Source: Jeotgalibaca arthritidis
Lineage (GTDB): Bacteria; Bacillota; Bacilli; Lactobacillales; Aerococcaceae
Direction of reading: 5' to 3'
Length of the DNA: 64,000 nt
Assembly: GCF_011100465.1 (NCBI RefSeq)
Contig: NZ_CP049740.1
Location: forward strand, 1,232,001 to 1,296,000
Below are positions 40,342 through 49,341 of this stretch, one piece after another. The position numbers and the translations under genes are program-made. Each line of letters opens with the position of its first letter. Position 1 is the first letter of the stretch. Under the pieces are notes generated by a model, which was not told the origin of the DNA, searched no databases, and worked only from the letters and a program-made list of their open reading frames with translations.

Positions 40342-41410
40342 CTGTCCCATTCTAACGGATAAAACGCTAGAGGCATTCGTTTCTTTTTCAACTCATTTAT
40401 ATGAACCCGCCTATCAGACTGAAAATCAAACAGAGTTAAGGGCGTTACTGACGACGAGCCATCCTTTAAGTCACTACTTTCAAATGATTCCCATTTGGGT
40501 TGTCGAGGATGACCACATTCTAGCCCGTGCTGTCTTGTCCATTTATCCGGACGATGATGCAGCTTACTTGGGTTATTTTGAAAGTGAAAACAATCCAGAA
40601 GCTGCTCGTTTACTCTTTGAAGAGGCAGTCCGTCAGAGTCGCTTGCATCAGAAGAAGCAGTTAGAAGGGCCGATGAATGCTAGTTTTTGGTTGGGCTATC
40701 GTTTGAAAACCAATCATTTCAACGACCAACCTTACTTTTCAGAAAGTTACCAACCGGACTATTACCAACAGCTTTGGGAAGCGAATAGCTTTAAACGGAC
40801 TGACCGCTATTTTTCCAACCACTATGCGCCAGTCGATGAGCAGATGTCGCGGCATAAGTATGCGAAACGTTATCGCCAATTTCAAGAAAAAGGCTACATG
40901 ATTAAGAGTCCAAGTCGAGCAACGTTGGATCAAGACTTTGCGGCTGTTGCCGAATTAATCCAAGACCGCTTCAAAAGCTTTCCCGTATTCAAACAAGTTA
41001 GCCCTGATGAGTTCATTTCCTTATTTTCAAACTTAAAACTGATTTTAAGGAAAAGGTACGTCAAATTGGCTTATACCTCTGCCGGCGAAATGGTGGGGTT
41101 TATCATTTCAGTTCCTGATTATGGCAATCTGTTTAACCGCCAGCAACTGACGGTGAAAACATTGCTATCCTTAGTTGCAATCAAATGTTTTAGTCGTCGT
41201 TACATTGTGATGAATATGGCTGTTAAAGAAGGGCATGAAGGATTAGGATCAGCGATGGTTTACGCCTTGATGACTGAATACAATAAACGCCGTATTCAAG
41301 CGACCTCGTCCTATATTCATGAGGGAAAAGTGTCGGGAAGCTATGTCTTTGGTAGTGTTGAAAGGCAAAGCGAGTATGCCTACTACGTGAGGGAAGTAGA
41401 TGACGTCTGA
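40331..41410 (+). CDS. GNAT-like acyltransferase, last gene of the lipid operon
   Basis: The 359-residue protein starts at ATG 40331 (AAAGGG upstream), overlapping the PEP-enzyme gene. The C-terminal part has a GNAT pattern (EMVGFIISVPDYG; NMAVKEGHEGLGSAMVYALM), the N-terminal half a related degenerate domain (LARAVLSIYPDDDAAYLGYFE), so it may be a double-GNAT protein. It is fused to the operon by overlap. The substrate is unknown; a head-group or acyl modification is possible. Confidence 0.7.
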   Translation: MKANCPILTDKTLEAFVSFSTHLYEPAYQTENQTELRALLTTSHPLSHYFQMIPIWVVEDDHILARAVLSIYPDDDAAYLGYFESENNPEAARLLFEEAVRQSRLHQKKQLEGPMNASFWLGYRLKTNHFNDQPYFSESYQPDYYQQLWEANSFKRTDRYFSNHYAPVDEQMSRHKYAKRYRQFQEKGYMIKSPSRATLDQDFAAVAELIQDRFKSFPVFKQVSPDEFISLFSNLKLILRKRYVKLAYTSAGEMVGFIISVPDYGNLFNRQQLTVKTLLSLVAIKCFSRRYIVMNMAVKEGHEGLGSAMVYALMTEYNKRRIQATSSYIHEGKVSGSYVFGSVERQSEYAYYVREVDDV

Positions 41411-41419
41411 TGAAAATCA

Positions 41420-41459
41420 AAATAGGAGTTGGGACGTTCAAACGTCTCAACTCCTATTT
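41420..41459. terminator. Bidirectional terminator
   Basis: An 18-bp stem (41421-41438 with 41441-41458, one G-U or A-C position) with a 2-base loop between the convergent lipid operon and exonuclease gene. Confidence 0.85.
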
Positions 41460-42365
41460 GATTAGCAAGCGAAAGTCATCTTCAGATAGGAGATGGATAT
41501 TTCGGCCTTGGCCTTGTAATTCGCGCACCATTTGAATTTTGCGACTTTCTAATGCGGTGCCGATTTTTTGCCAATCACTCATAGCAACTACCACATAGGT
41601 GGTTTCGTAGCTGAGTTGGCTGTCAAAATAGCCGCCAGCATTGGCAACAATTTGAGCGGCGTCGTCACGCTTAATGCCTTTTAGACGTCCGGTAAAGCAC
41701 ACATGTTTTTTATAAAAAGGATGACTAGGGTCAAAAGACTGGCTAGTTGGTTGAATCAGTGAGCGTTTCGGCGCAGGTTGACGGCGACTAGTTGCTTTAA
41801 CAGGCCCGAAACGGTGAGAAAATAGTTTTCCCATCTGGTAGTTATGTTCAGTTAAAAAACGTTCAATGTCACCATCATAAGGACGCAAGAGGCGATTGGC
41901 AACTAAGCCGCATGCTTTTGCATCATCACCAGCATGGTGGTGGTGATCAATGGTTAAATCGTAATAAGCTAGTACACTTACTAGGCTGTTACTTGATAAA
42001 TCGAGCAAGCGCTTGGCCATGGCACAACTACAAAAATAGTCATTTTCTAATTTAGGTAAATGATACCGTTCGATTGTTTTTTGCAAGCAGTTCACATCAA
42101 ACGGGGCATAGTGAGCCACTAGCGGGTTGTCACCGATAAAGCCACGAATCTCATCATAAATTTGATCAAAACGAGGTGCATGGTGGACATCTTCTGGATA
42201 AATACCGTGAACAGCAATATTAGATGAATAAAACGGCTGCAAGGGATTGATTAACTGGTAGTAACGGTCAACTTCTTTTCCATTCGAAAAGCGACTCATC
42301 CCGATGGAGCAAATACTGTCTCCGCGGTTATTGGAGGTTTCGAAGTCAAGTGCGATAAAATCCAA
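41454..42365 (-). CDS. DnaQ-like 3'-5' exonuclease with BRCT domain
   Basis: The 303-residue protein has DEDDh exonuclease motifs: FIALDFETSN (ExoI), AHYAPFDVNCL (ExoII) and HHHAGDDAKACG (ExoIII His-Asp). A BRCT domain follows (HVCFTGRLKGIKRDDAAQIVANAGG, about residues 225-300). It is a stand-alone DNA polymerase III epsilon-like nuclease likely used in repair. The last codons run into the shared terminator. Confidence 0.88.
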   Translation of the reverse strand: MDFIALDFETSNNRGDSICSIGMSRFSNGKEVDRYYQLINPLQPFYSSNIAVHGIYPEDVHHAPRFDQIYDEIRGFIGDNPLVAHYAPFDVNCLQKTIERYHLPKLENDYFCSCAMAKRLLDLSSNSLVSVLAYYDLTIDHHHHAGDDAKACGLVANRLLRPYDGDIERFLTEHNYQMGKLFSHRFGPVKATSRRQPAPKRSLIQPTSQSFDPSHPFYKKHVCFTGRLKGIKRDDAAQIVANAGGYFDSQLSYETTYVVVAMSDWQKIGTALESRKIQMVRELQGQGRNIHLLSEDDFRLLIK

Positions 42366-42458
42366 TTAAGCTCCCTCTTTCTAAATAAGTGTTAATCCCA
42401 TTATACCGCACTTTATTTTGTTATAATAGAATTATTCAAACAGACAGGAGCTGGTGAC

Positions 42459-43079
42459 ATGCACCATTATTCAATAGAAGAGTTAGATAATAGTCGAATG
42501 TATAAAATGATTTCCGGAAGCATTATTCCGCGTGCCATCGGATGGATTACGACATTAGATGAAGAGAGTGAAGTCGTTAATGCTGCGCCATTTAGTTTTA
42601 CAAGTGGTGTATCCAATGAAATGCCACTCATTTCAATGGCTATTTTAAGAAAAAATGGCGAAACTAAGGATTCTGCTCGCAACTTGCTTAAGTATAAAAA
42701 TGGTGTTGTTCATATTGTGAGTGCCGATATTGTTGACGAAATGAACGAAACAGCTGCTAACTTAAAGGCAGACGAAAGTGAACTGGATCGCACCAACCTC
42801 CATTTAATTCCTAGTACTCGTGTCAAAACACCTGGTATTAAAGAAGCTAAAATTAGAATGGAAGTAACCGTTTATGATTATCATCCGGTCAAAGACCGTG
42901 CTGGTAAGATTGTGACCGACTTTTTCTTCTTAGAAGTCACCGATTTTCATTTTGATGAGGCAGTCTTTGATGTCGAAAAAGAATACATTAGCGTTGAAGC
43001 CTTACAACCTGTAGCGCGTTTGGCCGGACCTTATTATGCAACGTTGGACGATGTTTATCGCAAAGATCGCCCACAATAA
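42459..43079 (+). CDS. Flavin reductase-like domain flavoprotein
   Basis: The 206-residue protein belongs to the FMN-binding split-barrel (DIM6/NTAB) group: SGSIIPRAIGWITTLDEE, VNAAPFSFTSGVSNEMPLI and KDSARNLL are its typical FMN-contact regions. Reaction unknown; often a reductase acting with a flavin monooxygenase or reducing small molecules. CAGGAG lies 11 bases before the ATG. A short A/T-rich gap separates it from the pectin locus. Confidence 0.85.
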   Translation: MHHYSIEELDNSRMYKMISGSIIPRAIGWITTLDEESEVVNAAPFSFTSGVSNEMPLISMAILRKNGETKDSARNLLKYKNGVVHIVSADIVDEMNETAANLKADESELDRTNLHLIPSTRVKTPGIKEAKIRMEVTVYDYHPVKDRAGKIVTDFFFLEVTDFHFDEAVFDVEKEYISVEALQPVARLAGPYYATLDDVYRKDRPQ

Positions 43080-43146
43080 CAGAAGATGATTATTTACATT
43101 ATCCCTCTTTTTAGCTAAGGTTTAGGAAAGGAGGGATTATGAATTC

Positions 43147-43812
43147 ATGATACAAGAAAACCAACAGGCCATTTATATTATTGGCGATTCAACTGCTGCA
43201 GAAAAGACAGCCGATAAACGACCTGAAACAGGATGGGGCGAGTATATTGCCGATTATTTAGAGGGTTCTTATGAAATCCATAACCATGCTATGAATGGTC
43301 GTTCCACGCTGTCGTTTTTAGCAGAAGGCTTATTTGATGCAGTTGAAAATCAGTTGAAGGCTGGGGATTACCTGATTATCCAATTTGGCCACAATGATCA
43401 GAAGAAAGAGGATCCGAGCCGATATGCAGATCCTTACGGTAGTTATCAAGACCATATTCGCCATTATGTTGACCGTGCACGTCAAAAAGGTGCGACGCCG
43501 ATTATTCTATCATCTATTACACGTCGGGATTTTATAGACGGTCAGGTTAATGCTGATATATTGGGCGAGTATCCAAGGTCAGCAATGGGATTGGCTAGCG
43601 AACTCGAGTTAGCTCATGCGGATATCTTTAAAAAAACACAAGCCTATATTAGCCAACTTGGTGAGGACGAGTCAAAATCACTCTACCTTCATTTAGAAGC
43701 TGGCGCTCACCCCAACTATCCAGACGGAATCAGTGATAATACGCATCTGAATGTAAACGGTGCCAAAAAGATTGCTGAACTTATCGCGGAAGAACTAAAT
43801 TTAATTTTATAA
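43147..43812 (+). CDS. SGNH-type (rhamnogalacturonan) acetylesterase
   Basis: The 221-residue hydrolase has the GDS nucleophile block (YIIGDSTAAEKT, Ser12 area), QFGHNDQKK (block III Asn) and DNTHLNVNGA (block V Asp and His). That is the layout of RhgT/YesY rhamnogalacturonan acetylesterases, which deacetylate pectin fragments. No signal peptide, so it acts inside the cell on imported oligosaccharides. It begins the pectin locus and is followed 18 bases later by the isomerase gene. Confidence 0.88.
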   Translation: MIQENQQAIYIIGDSTAAEKTADKRPETGWGEYIADYLEGSYEIHNHAMNGRSTLSFLAEGLFDAVENQLKAGDYLIIQFGHNDQKKEDPSRYADPYGSYQDHIRHYVDRARQKGATPIILSSITRRDFIDGQVNADILGEYPRSAMGLASELELAHADIFKKTQAYISQLGEDESKSLYLHLEAGAHPNYPDGISDNTHLNVNGAKKIAELIAEELNLIL

Positions 43813-43829
43813 GGAGGAATGTTAGAACA

Positions 43830-44675
43830 ATGACAGCAGTAGACTTACAACTGGGTATTCGTGCCCACGATTTAGGCCAACTTCCCATCGAAGAATTAAC
43901 GGATAAGATGATTGATTATGGCTTTAATCATGCCCACTTCGCAATTAAAAAATCCTTTCCCCATAGTGTGCCATCGGTTCAACAGATGACGCCTGGAACA
44001 GCTAACTATATTCATCAGCATTTTGCTAAAAAGGGAATTAAATTATCAATACTGGGAAGTTATGTGAATTTATCATCGTTAGATTTGGCTGTTCGAAAAC
44101 AAGCGATTGCTGATTTTAAGAGTCATATCTATTTGGCTCATGAATTTGGTGCCGCTATGGTGGCAACCGAAACGGGTTCAGTTGGAAATGGTTATACAAC
44201 TGATAACTTTACAGAAGAAGCCTATCAGATTGCCTTAGAATCAGTTAGAGAGATTGTTAAAGAAGCTGAACAATTTGGCGTAACGGTAGCGATTGAGGCA
44301 GGAATCAACCATCCGATTCATACAGCTGCCTTATTAAGACGACTGGTGGATGAAGTAAATTCGCCTAATATTAAAGTGATTTTAGATTGTGCTAATTTAA
44401 TGGCTGTCGATAATTACGAGCGCCAAGAAGACGTTATTAATGAGGCACTTAGCCTATTAGATAAGTATATTATTGCCCTTCATATTAAAGATTTCATCGT
44501 TGAAGATGGAAAAATTAAAATCGTGCCAGTTGGCCATGGGTGGATGAATTACGAGGCTATTTTACGTTACGCTAAGTATCAAAAGCCACATATTTTTACT
44601 TCACTAGAAGCAACAACGGAACCTCATTTAACCGATAGTATTGCTCTTATTCAGGGCATCTACAACAAACTATAA
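43830..44675 (+). CDS. Xylose-isomerase-like TIM-barrel sugar isomerase/epimerase
   Basis: The 281-residue protein has the AP-endonuclease-2-like TIM-barrel pattern: VTVAIEAGINHPIHTAALLRRLVDEV (metal-binding Glu), IKVILDCANLM, IIALHIKDF and the late FTSLEATTEP. Family members isomerise or epimerise sugars or keto-acids with a divalent metal. In this locus the substrate is probably a pectin-derived sugar or uronate. AAGGAGG precedes ATG. A terminator follows 4 bases after the stop. Confidence 0.78.
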   Translation: MTAVDLQLGIRAHDLGQLPIEELTDKMIDYGFNHAHFAIKKSFPHSVPSVQQMTPGTANYIHQHFAKKGIKLSILGSYVNLSSLDLAVRKQAIADFKSHIYLAHEFGAAMVATETGSVGNGYTTDNFTEEAYQIALESVREIVKEAEQFGVTVAIEAGINHPIHTAALLRRLVDEVNSPNIKVILDCANLMAVDNYERQEDVINEALSLLDKYIIALHIKDFIVEDGKIKIVPVGHGWMNYEAILRYAKYQKPHIFTSLEATTEPHLTDSIALIQGIYNKL

Positions 44676-44708
44676 AAAAGTCACCTGCTGGGGAGCAGGT
44701 GACTTTTT
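44674..44708. terminator. Terminator between convergent genes
   Basis: A stem AAAAGTCACCTGCT/AGCAGGTGACTTTT with loop GGGG and T-run; usable from both strands. Confidence 0.88.
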
Positions 44709-44723
44709 CATGGGGTAAACAGA

Positions 44724-45638
44724 TTAACCTTTAACCGATCCAACCATAGCACCTTTTACAAAGTACTTTTGAACAAAAGGATAAGCAATTAACATCGGTA
44801 AAGTTGCAATAATGATAACAGCCATCTTAACTGATTGAGCAGGTGGAACAACATCAACCACTGATGCGTCAGCGTTCAGGCCACTTGAAACTAAAACGAT
44901 TTGGCGAAGTAGCACTTGAACAGGCCATTTAGAAGAGTCATTAATATAGAGAATAGCAGATTGGTAAGTGTTCCAGTAGTTTACCGCATAGAATAGAGAG
45001 ATTGTGGCAATTGATGGTAAGGATAGGGGTAAAATAATTCTAAAGAAGACCCCTAAGTCTGTACAACCATCCATTTTGGCAGATTCTTCTAAACTATCCG
45101 GAATCCCTTGGAAGAAGTTACGCATGATAATCATATTATAAGCACTAACTGCACCTGGTAAAATTAATGACCAAATGGAATCAATCAGTCCTAAGTTGTT
45201 AACAACTAAGAAAGTAGGAATCATACCACCACTAAATAACATAGTAAAGACAACCAAGAAGTTAACAAAACTTCTACCATGTAAATAGCGACGTGATAGA
45301 GCATAGGCCATAAATGATGTGAGAACCATACTAATAAATGTTCCGACAATGGTTACAAAAAGAGAAACGCCGATACTTTTAAAGATAGTGGGTGTCGATA
45401 AGATGTAACGATAAGCATCAAGTGAAAATGTTCTTGGGAAAAGAATAAAGGTACGAGTCGTAATTTCAGCAGGTGTTGCAAATGATGTTGCTAAGATATT
45501 AATAAATGGAACTAAGCACAGTAAAGAGAAAATAGTCAAAAATATAATGTTGACGATATCAAAGGCCTTTTCTCCTTTTGAGGCATATCTCCATTTATTA
45601 GCATCTTTTAAGCTAACTTTAGTTTTATTCTTGCTCAT
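44724..45638 (-). CDS. Carbohydrate ABC transporter permease, LplC/YtcP type
   Basis: The 304-residue membrane protein has six membrane segments and the EAA loop ESAKMDGCTDLGVFFRIILPLSLP that docks the ATPase. It belongs to the LplC/YesQ-like (CUT1) permeases for oligogalacturonides or rhamnogalacturonan fragments. It is divergent from its partner permease at 46067, an unusual split. No ATPase gene is in the window; such importers commonly share an MsmX-type ATPase. Confidence 0.9.
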   Translation of the reverse strand: MSKNKTKVSLKDANKWRYASKGEKAFDIVNIIFLTIFSLLCLVPFINILATSFATPAEITTRTFILFPRTFSLDAYRYILSTPTIFKSIGVSLFVTIVGTFISMVLTSFMAYALSRRYLHGRSFVNFLVVFTMLFSGGMIPTFLVVNNLGLIDSIWSLILPGAVSAYNMIIMRNFFQGIPDSLEESAKMDGCTDLGVFFRIILPLSLPSIATISLFYAVNYWNTYQSAILYINDSSKWPVQVLLRQIVLVSSGLNADASVVDVVPPAQSVKMAVIIIATLPMLIAYPFVQKYFVKGAMVGSVKG

Positions 45639-46066
45639 GTTTATACCTCCGTATAAGATTGATAGTCTAGTGTCATCGAGACGTTACTTGGATTATTATT
45701 TTTGCCGAAATAAAAATACAAAACGTTTACAGTTAAACTTTATCACGATGATGAGATGACGTAAATAATCAACAAACCACAAGGCCCATAAAACAAGTAA
45801 ATGAGGTTGAAGAGTGGCGACTAAAATAAGATAATCATCTGGAAAATCCAACCTTATAAATGAGAATATGATACCGCTTACTCAAATAAAGCCTTCAAAA
45901 TGGCGTAGTACCAACTAAAAAAAGGTAGCGCTTACACTAATCATGAAATGATTATTTCTGTAATGGCTATAATTGTGTAGGATAAATGTAGCCGAAATGA
46001 AACAAACGATTCACAACATACTATTCAATTATATTTCTATTAAATGATCGTTAGGAGGCATCCGTT
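45639..46066. promoter_or_regulatory. Divergent promoter region of the pectin ABC transporter
   Basis: A 428-base A/T-rich gap between divergent permease genes with no ORF of merit. CTGTAAACGTTTTGT (minus strand, 45718-45732) resembles a cre site for CcpA with two mismatches. The promoters of both sides must lie here; I cannot fix them precisely. AGGAGG precedes the start at 46067. Confidence 0.5.
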
Positions 46067-47038
46067 TTGGAAAAAGCAACAGTAACAGCGACACCATTTC
46101 AACGGACAAAAAAAGAACTAAATGCACGTAAGCGCAAGAAAATGTGGGCGCAAATTAAATCAAATAAATATCTCTACTTAATGTTATTACCCGGCGTATT
46201 GTATTTTATTATTTTTAAATACTTGCCTATGGGTGGGTTGGTTATTGCCTTTCAAGATTATCAACCTTGGGCTGGGATTTCAGGAAGTCCATTTGTTGGC
46301 TTGAAACACTTTATTCGACTATTCACTGAAGATACCTTCATGATGCTGATGAGAAATACACTAGCCATATTTGCTCTTAATATCGTCTTCTCTTTCCCGT
46401 TTCCGATTCTACTTTCTCTCTTATTAAATGAATTGAGAAGTGACAAGATGAAAAAGGGTATTCAGACCATTATCTATCTGCCTCACTTTATGTCATGGGT
46501 AATCGTTGTTTCGATTTTCTATGTCTTATTAACAACAGAGGGCGGTGTGATTAACAATATTATTGTCGCAAACGGTGGACAACGCGTTTCCTTCCTGACA
46601 GAAGCAGCTTGGCTGAGACCGATGTATACCTTCCAACAAATTTGGAAAGGTGCAGGTTGGGGAACAATCGTTTACTTAGCAGCCATAACTAATGTGGATG
46701 AACAACTTTATGAAGCAGCAGATATGGATGGTGCTAATCGTTTTAGAAAAATTTGGCATATTACCTTGCCAGCCATTCGTCCAACCATCATTACCTTGTT
46801 AATTTTAAAAATTGGTGATGTTTTGGAATTAGGTTTTGAGCATATGTTCCTCTTAATGAACTCGATGAATAAGGAAGTCGCTCAAATATTTGATACCTTT
46901 GTCTATACAGCAGGTATTCAAAATGGTCAGTTAAGTTACTCAACAGCAGTAGGTTTGTTTAAAGGATTAGTTGGTCTGGTATTAGTTGTTGGCGCTAATA
47001 AGTTAGCAAAGAAATTAGGCGAAGACGGCGTTTACTAA
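46067..47038 (+). CDS. Carbohydrate ABC transporter permease, LplB/YteP type
   Basis: The 323-residue permease starts at TTG 46067 (GGAGG 10 bases upstream). After a basic cytoplasmic N-terminus it has six membrane segments and the EAA loop EAADMDGANRFRKIWHITLPAIRP. It pairs with the permease at 44724 and the binding protein at 47716. Confidence 0.92.
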   Translation: MEKATVTATPFQRTKKELNARKRKKMWAQIKSNKYLYLMLLPGVLYFIIFKYLPMGGLVIAFQDYQPWAGISGSPFVGLKHFIRLFTEDTFMMLMRNTLAIFALNIVFSFPFPILLSLLLNELRSDKMKKGIQTIIYLPHFMSWVIVVSIFYVLLTTEGGVINNIIVANGGQRVSFLTEAAWLRPMYTFQQIWKGAGWGTIVYLAAITNVDEQLYEAADMDGANRFRKIWHITLPAIRPTIITLLILKIGDVLELGFEHMFLLMNSMNKEVAQIFDTFVYTAGIQNGQLSYSTAVGLFKGLVGLVLVVGANKLAKKLGEDGVY

Positions 47039-47066
47039 TTCATAGTCCTAAGAGGGGAGAAGAACA

Positions 47067-47714
47067 GTGCAAACATTAAACAAAATCGATAAACTTAACC
47101 ATTATTTGATTGGGTTTTGGAAAATAATCTATCTGAATATGTTATGGCTGTTGTTCTCCTTATTAGGGTTAGGACTTTTTGGAGTGGGACCAGCGACTTA
47201 TGCAGTAACAAAATATGTATTTAGGTGGTTGCATTTCAAAGAAGAACCAGCTGTTTTTCAAACAATTTGGGACTATTATCGAGAGAATTTCAAGCAGTCT
47301 AATATAGTGAGCTGGTTATTGATGGTAATCCTGCTAATAGTAACGATTAATCTTTTCAACGTGACGCAGTGGTACCTTCAAGTCGCTAATATACTAGTCT
47401 TATTAATGACTATCGTAGGCGGCACCCATTTGTTTAACGTAATGGCAGCCTTAGATTTTGATAATCTAAGAGATCAAATCCGAGCATCTCTGATGATGGG
47501 ATTTGGTTACTTGCATTACACCATAATTTTGTGGTCAATAGTAATTGGGGTATACTATCTATTGTCCGCTACCTATCCAAGTCTAATATTCCTTTTTGGA
47601 AACGGATTCATCATCTTTTTAATCAGCTTTGTTGGAACTGTGATTGTAAAAGATTTTGAAAAAGTGACAAAAGAGGATGAAGAAATAAAAAAAAATTACT
47701 CAAAGGAGAGTTAA
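47067..47714 (+). CDS. YesL-family (DUF624) membrane protein
   Basis: GTG start with GGGGAG upstream. The 215-residue protein has five to six membrane segments, the second beginning WLLFSLLGLGLFGVGPATYA with the DUF624 motif. YesL proteins are consistently encoded with pectin or rhamnogalacturonan ABC importers; the role is unknown. It ends one base before the binding-protein gene. Confidence 0.85.
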   Translation: MQTLNKIDKLNHYLIGFWKIIYLNMLWLLFSLLGLGLFGVGPATYAVTKYVFRWLHFKEEPAVFQTIWDYYRENFKQSNIVSWLLMVILLIVTINLFNVTQWYLQVANILVLLMTIVGGTHLFNVMAALDFDNLRDQIRASLMMGFGYLHYTIILWSIVIGVYYLLSATYPSLIFLFGNGFIIFLISFVGTVIVKDFEKVTKEDEEIKKNYSKES

Positions 47715-47715
47715 A

Positions 47716-49260
47716 ATGAGCATAATCAAAAATGGTAAATTTTATACAGGTATTCTAACAGCTAGTTTATTACTAGCTGCTTGTGGGGGAAGTGGTAGTG
47801 AGACAGATTCAGCTACTGGCGGAAGCAGCTCTAAAGATAAGGAATCTTCTGAAACAGTAAGCTCAAAAGATACTATTTCATGGATGGCAATGTTGCATAC
47901 GCCAACACCACCAAGTGGCGATGTTGAAGGATTGTTGGAAGATTATACTGGCGTAGACATTGAATTTAACTGGGTACCAGATGCATCTAAGGAAGAGCGT
48001 ATTAACGCTGCTCTAGCATCAAATACACTAGCGGATGTTGTGTCATTAACACAAATTTCAAATACAACAGTACGCCAAGCATTAGGATCTGGCCTGTTCT
48101 GGGACGTTGAGCCTTATTTAGCAGACTATGAAAACTTAGCAGCGATTAGTGAAGCGACATTGGATGCGGCGCGAATTGGCGGCAAGGTATACGGTGTTCC
48201 TTTCCAAAAACCAATTGCACGTTATGGAACATTGGTGCGCAAGGATTGGTTAGACAACTTGGGATTGGAAGTGCCTCATACACTTGATGAGTTACGTGAA
48301 GTGGCACGTGCCTTTACAGAAGACGATCCAGATGGTAACGGTGTAGATGATACGGTTGGTTTTGTAGAACGTGCAGAGGCATTTGCCGTTGGTTTCCGTA
48401 ACTTAACAGGTTACTTTGGAGCAGATAACTTCTTCACTGTGACAGAAGATAACAAAGTTATGCCATCATTCATGCAAGATGAATTTAAAGAAGCAATGGA
48501 ATGGTACCGTGATATTTATGCAAATGGTTGGATGAACTCAGACTTTGCAGTTATGGCAAAAAATGATCAAAAAGATTACATTGTTAACGGAAAGGGCGGA
48601 ATTGTCTTCTCTGGTTTGTTTGATGGAAACAACTATTTAACAGCAGCAGCAGGAACACCACAAGAAGAAGTAATGGATTGGGCATTAATTAATGATATGA
48701 CTTATGGTGATGTAGACCGTCGTGTTCTTTCTGATACCAATGGTGGTATGGGTGGCTGGTTAGCTATTCCGAAAACAAATATTGAAACAGAAGAGGATCT
48801 ACGCGTTGTCCTACAATTTATCAATGACTTGATAGACGAAGAACCATTTACATTGATGACACAAGGTATTGAAGGCGTTCACTACGAAGTTAGCAGTGAA
48901 GGCGTTTATGAACGTTTGGATGATACATTATGGCAACAAGAAGTTCAACCATTCTCAAGCTCTCGTCCATCAGAAGCTGTTATGACCTTTAAATCTAGCT
49001 CAGAGTTAACAAACCTTGCTAATGAATTAATTGCAGAAAATGCTGATTACGCTATTACAAACCCAGCACAATCATTGGATTCTGAAACATATACAGCAGA
49101 GTGGAGCACACTTAGCGAAGGAATCGAAGATGCCTTCTACAAATATATGATGGGTAATATTGAAATGGCTGACTTTGAAGCAGCAATTGAAACATTCCTA
49201 AACACAGGTGGCCAAGCAGTTATCGATGAATTTACAGCTAGCTACGCTAAAAATAACTAA
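47716..49260 (+). CDS. Extracellular solute-binding lipoprotein, LplA/YtcQ type
   Basis: The 514-residue protein begins with a lipoprotein signal (TGILTASLLLAACGG, lipobox LAAC, Cys23) followed by a Ser/Gly/Glu-rich linker. A large type-1-like solute-binding domain follows (YGVPFQKPIARYGTLVRKDWLDNLG; DPDGNGVDDTVGF Asp-rich calcium-like loop). It should capture oligouronides for the permeases at 44724 and 46067. AAAGGAGAG lies upstream; a terminator follows the stop. Confidence 0.93.
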   Translation: MSIIKNGKFYTGILTASLLLAACGGSGSETDSATGGSSSKDKESSETVSSKDTISWMAMLHTPTPPSGDVEGLLEDYTGVDIEFNWVPDASKEERINAALASNTLADVVSLTQISNTTVRQALGSGLFWDVEPYLADYENLAAISEATLDAARIGGKVYGVPFQKPIARYGTLVRKDWLDNLGLEVPHTLDELREVARAFTEDDPDGNGVDDTVGFVERAEAFAVGFRNLTGYFGADNFFTVTEDNKVMPSFMQDEFKEAMEWYRDIYANGWMNSDFAVMAKNDQKDYIVNGKGGIVFSGLFDGNNYLTAAAGTPQEEVMDWALINDMTYGDVDRRVLSDTNGGMGGWLAIPKTNIETEEDLRVVLQFINDLIDEEPFTLMTQGIEGVHYEVSSEGVYERLDDTLWQQEVQPFSSSRPSEAVMTFKSSSELTNLANELIAENADYAITNPAQSLDSETYTAEWSTLSEGIEDAFYKYMMGNIEMADFEAAIETFLNTGGQAVIDEFTASYAKNN

Positions 49261-49279
49261 ATAACTAACATCTAATATG

Positions 49280-49315
49280 GCTTCCTTTCCAATTATTGGA
49301 AGGGAAGCTCTTTTA
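49280..49315 (+). terminator. Terminator after the binding-protein gene
   Basis: The stem GCTTCCTTTCCAA/TTGGAAGGGAAGC (one G-U) with a 3-base loop and T-run. Confidence 0.85.
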
Positions 49316-49341
49316 TTAACTTACAATCGGAGGGTATATTG

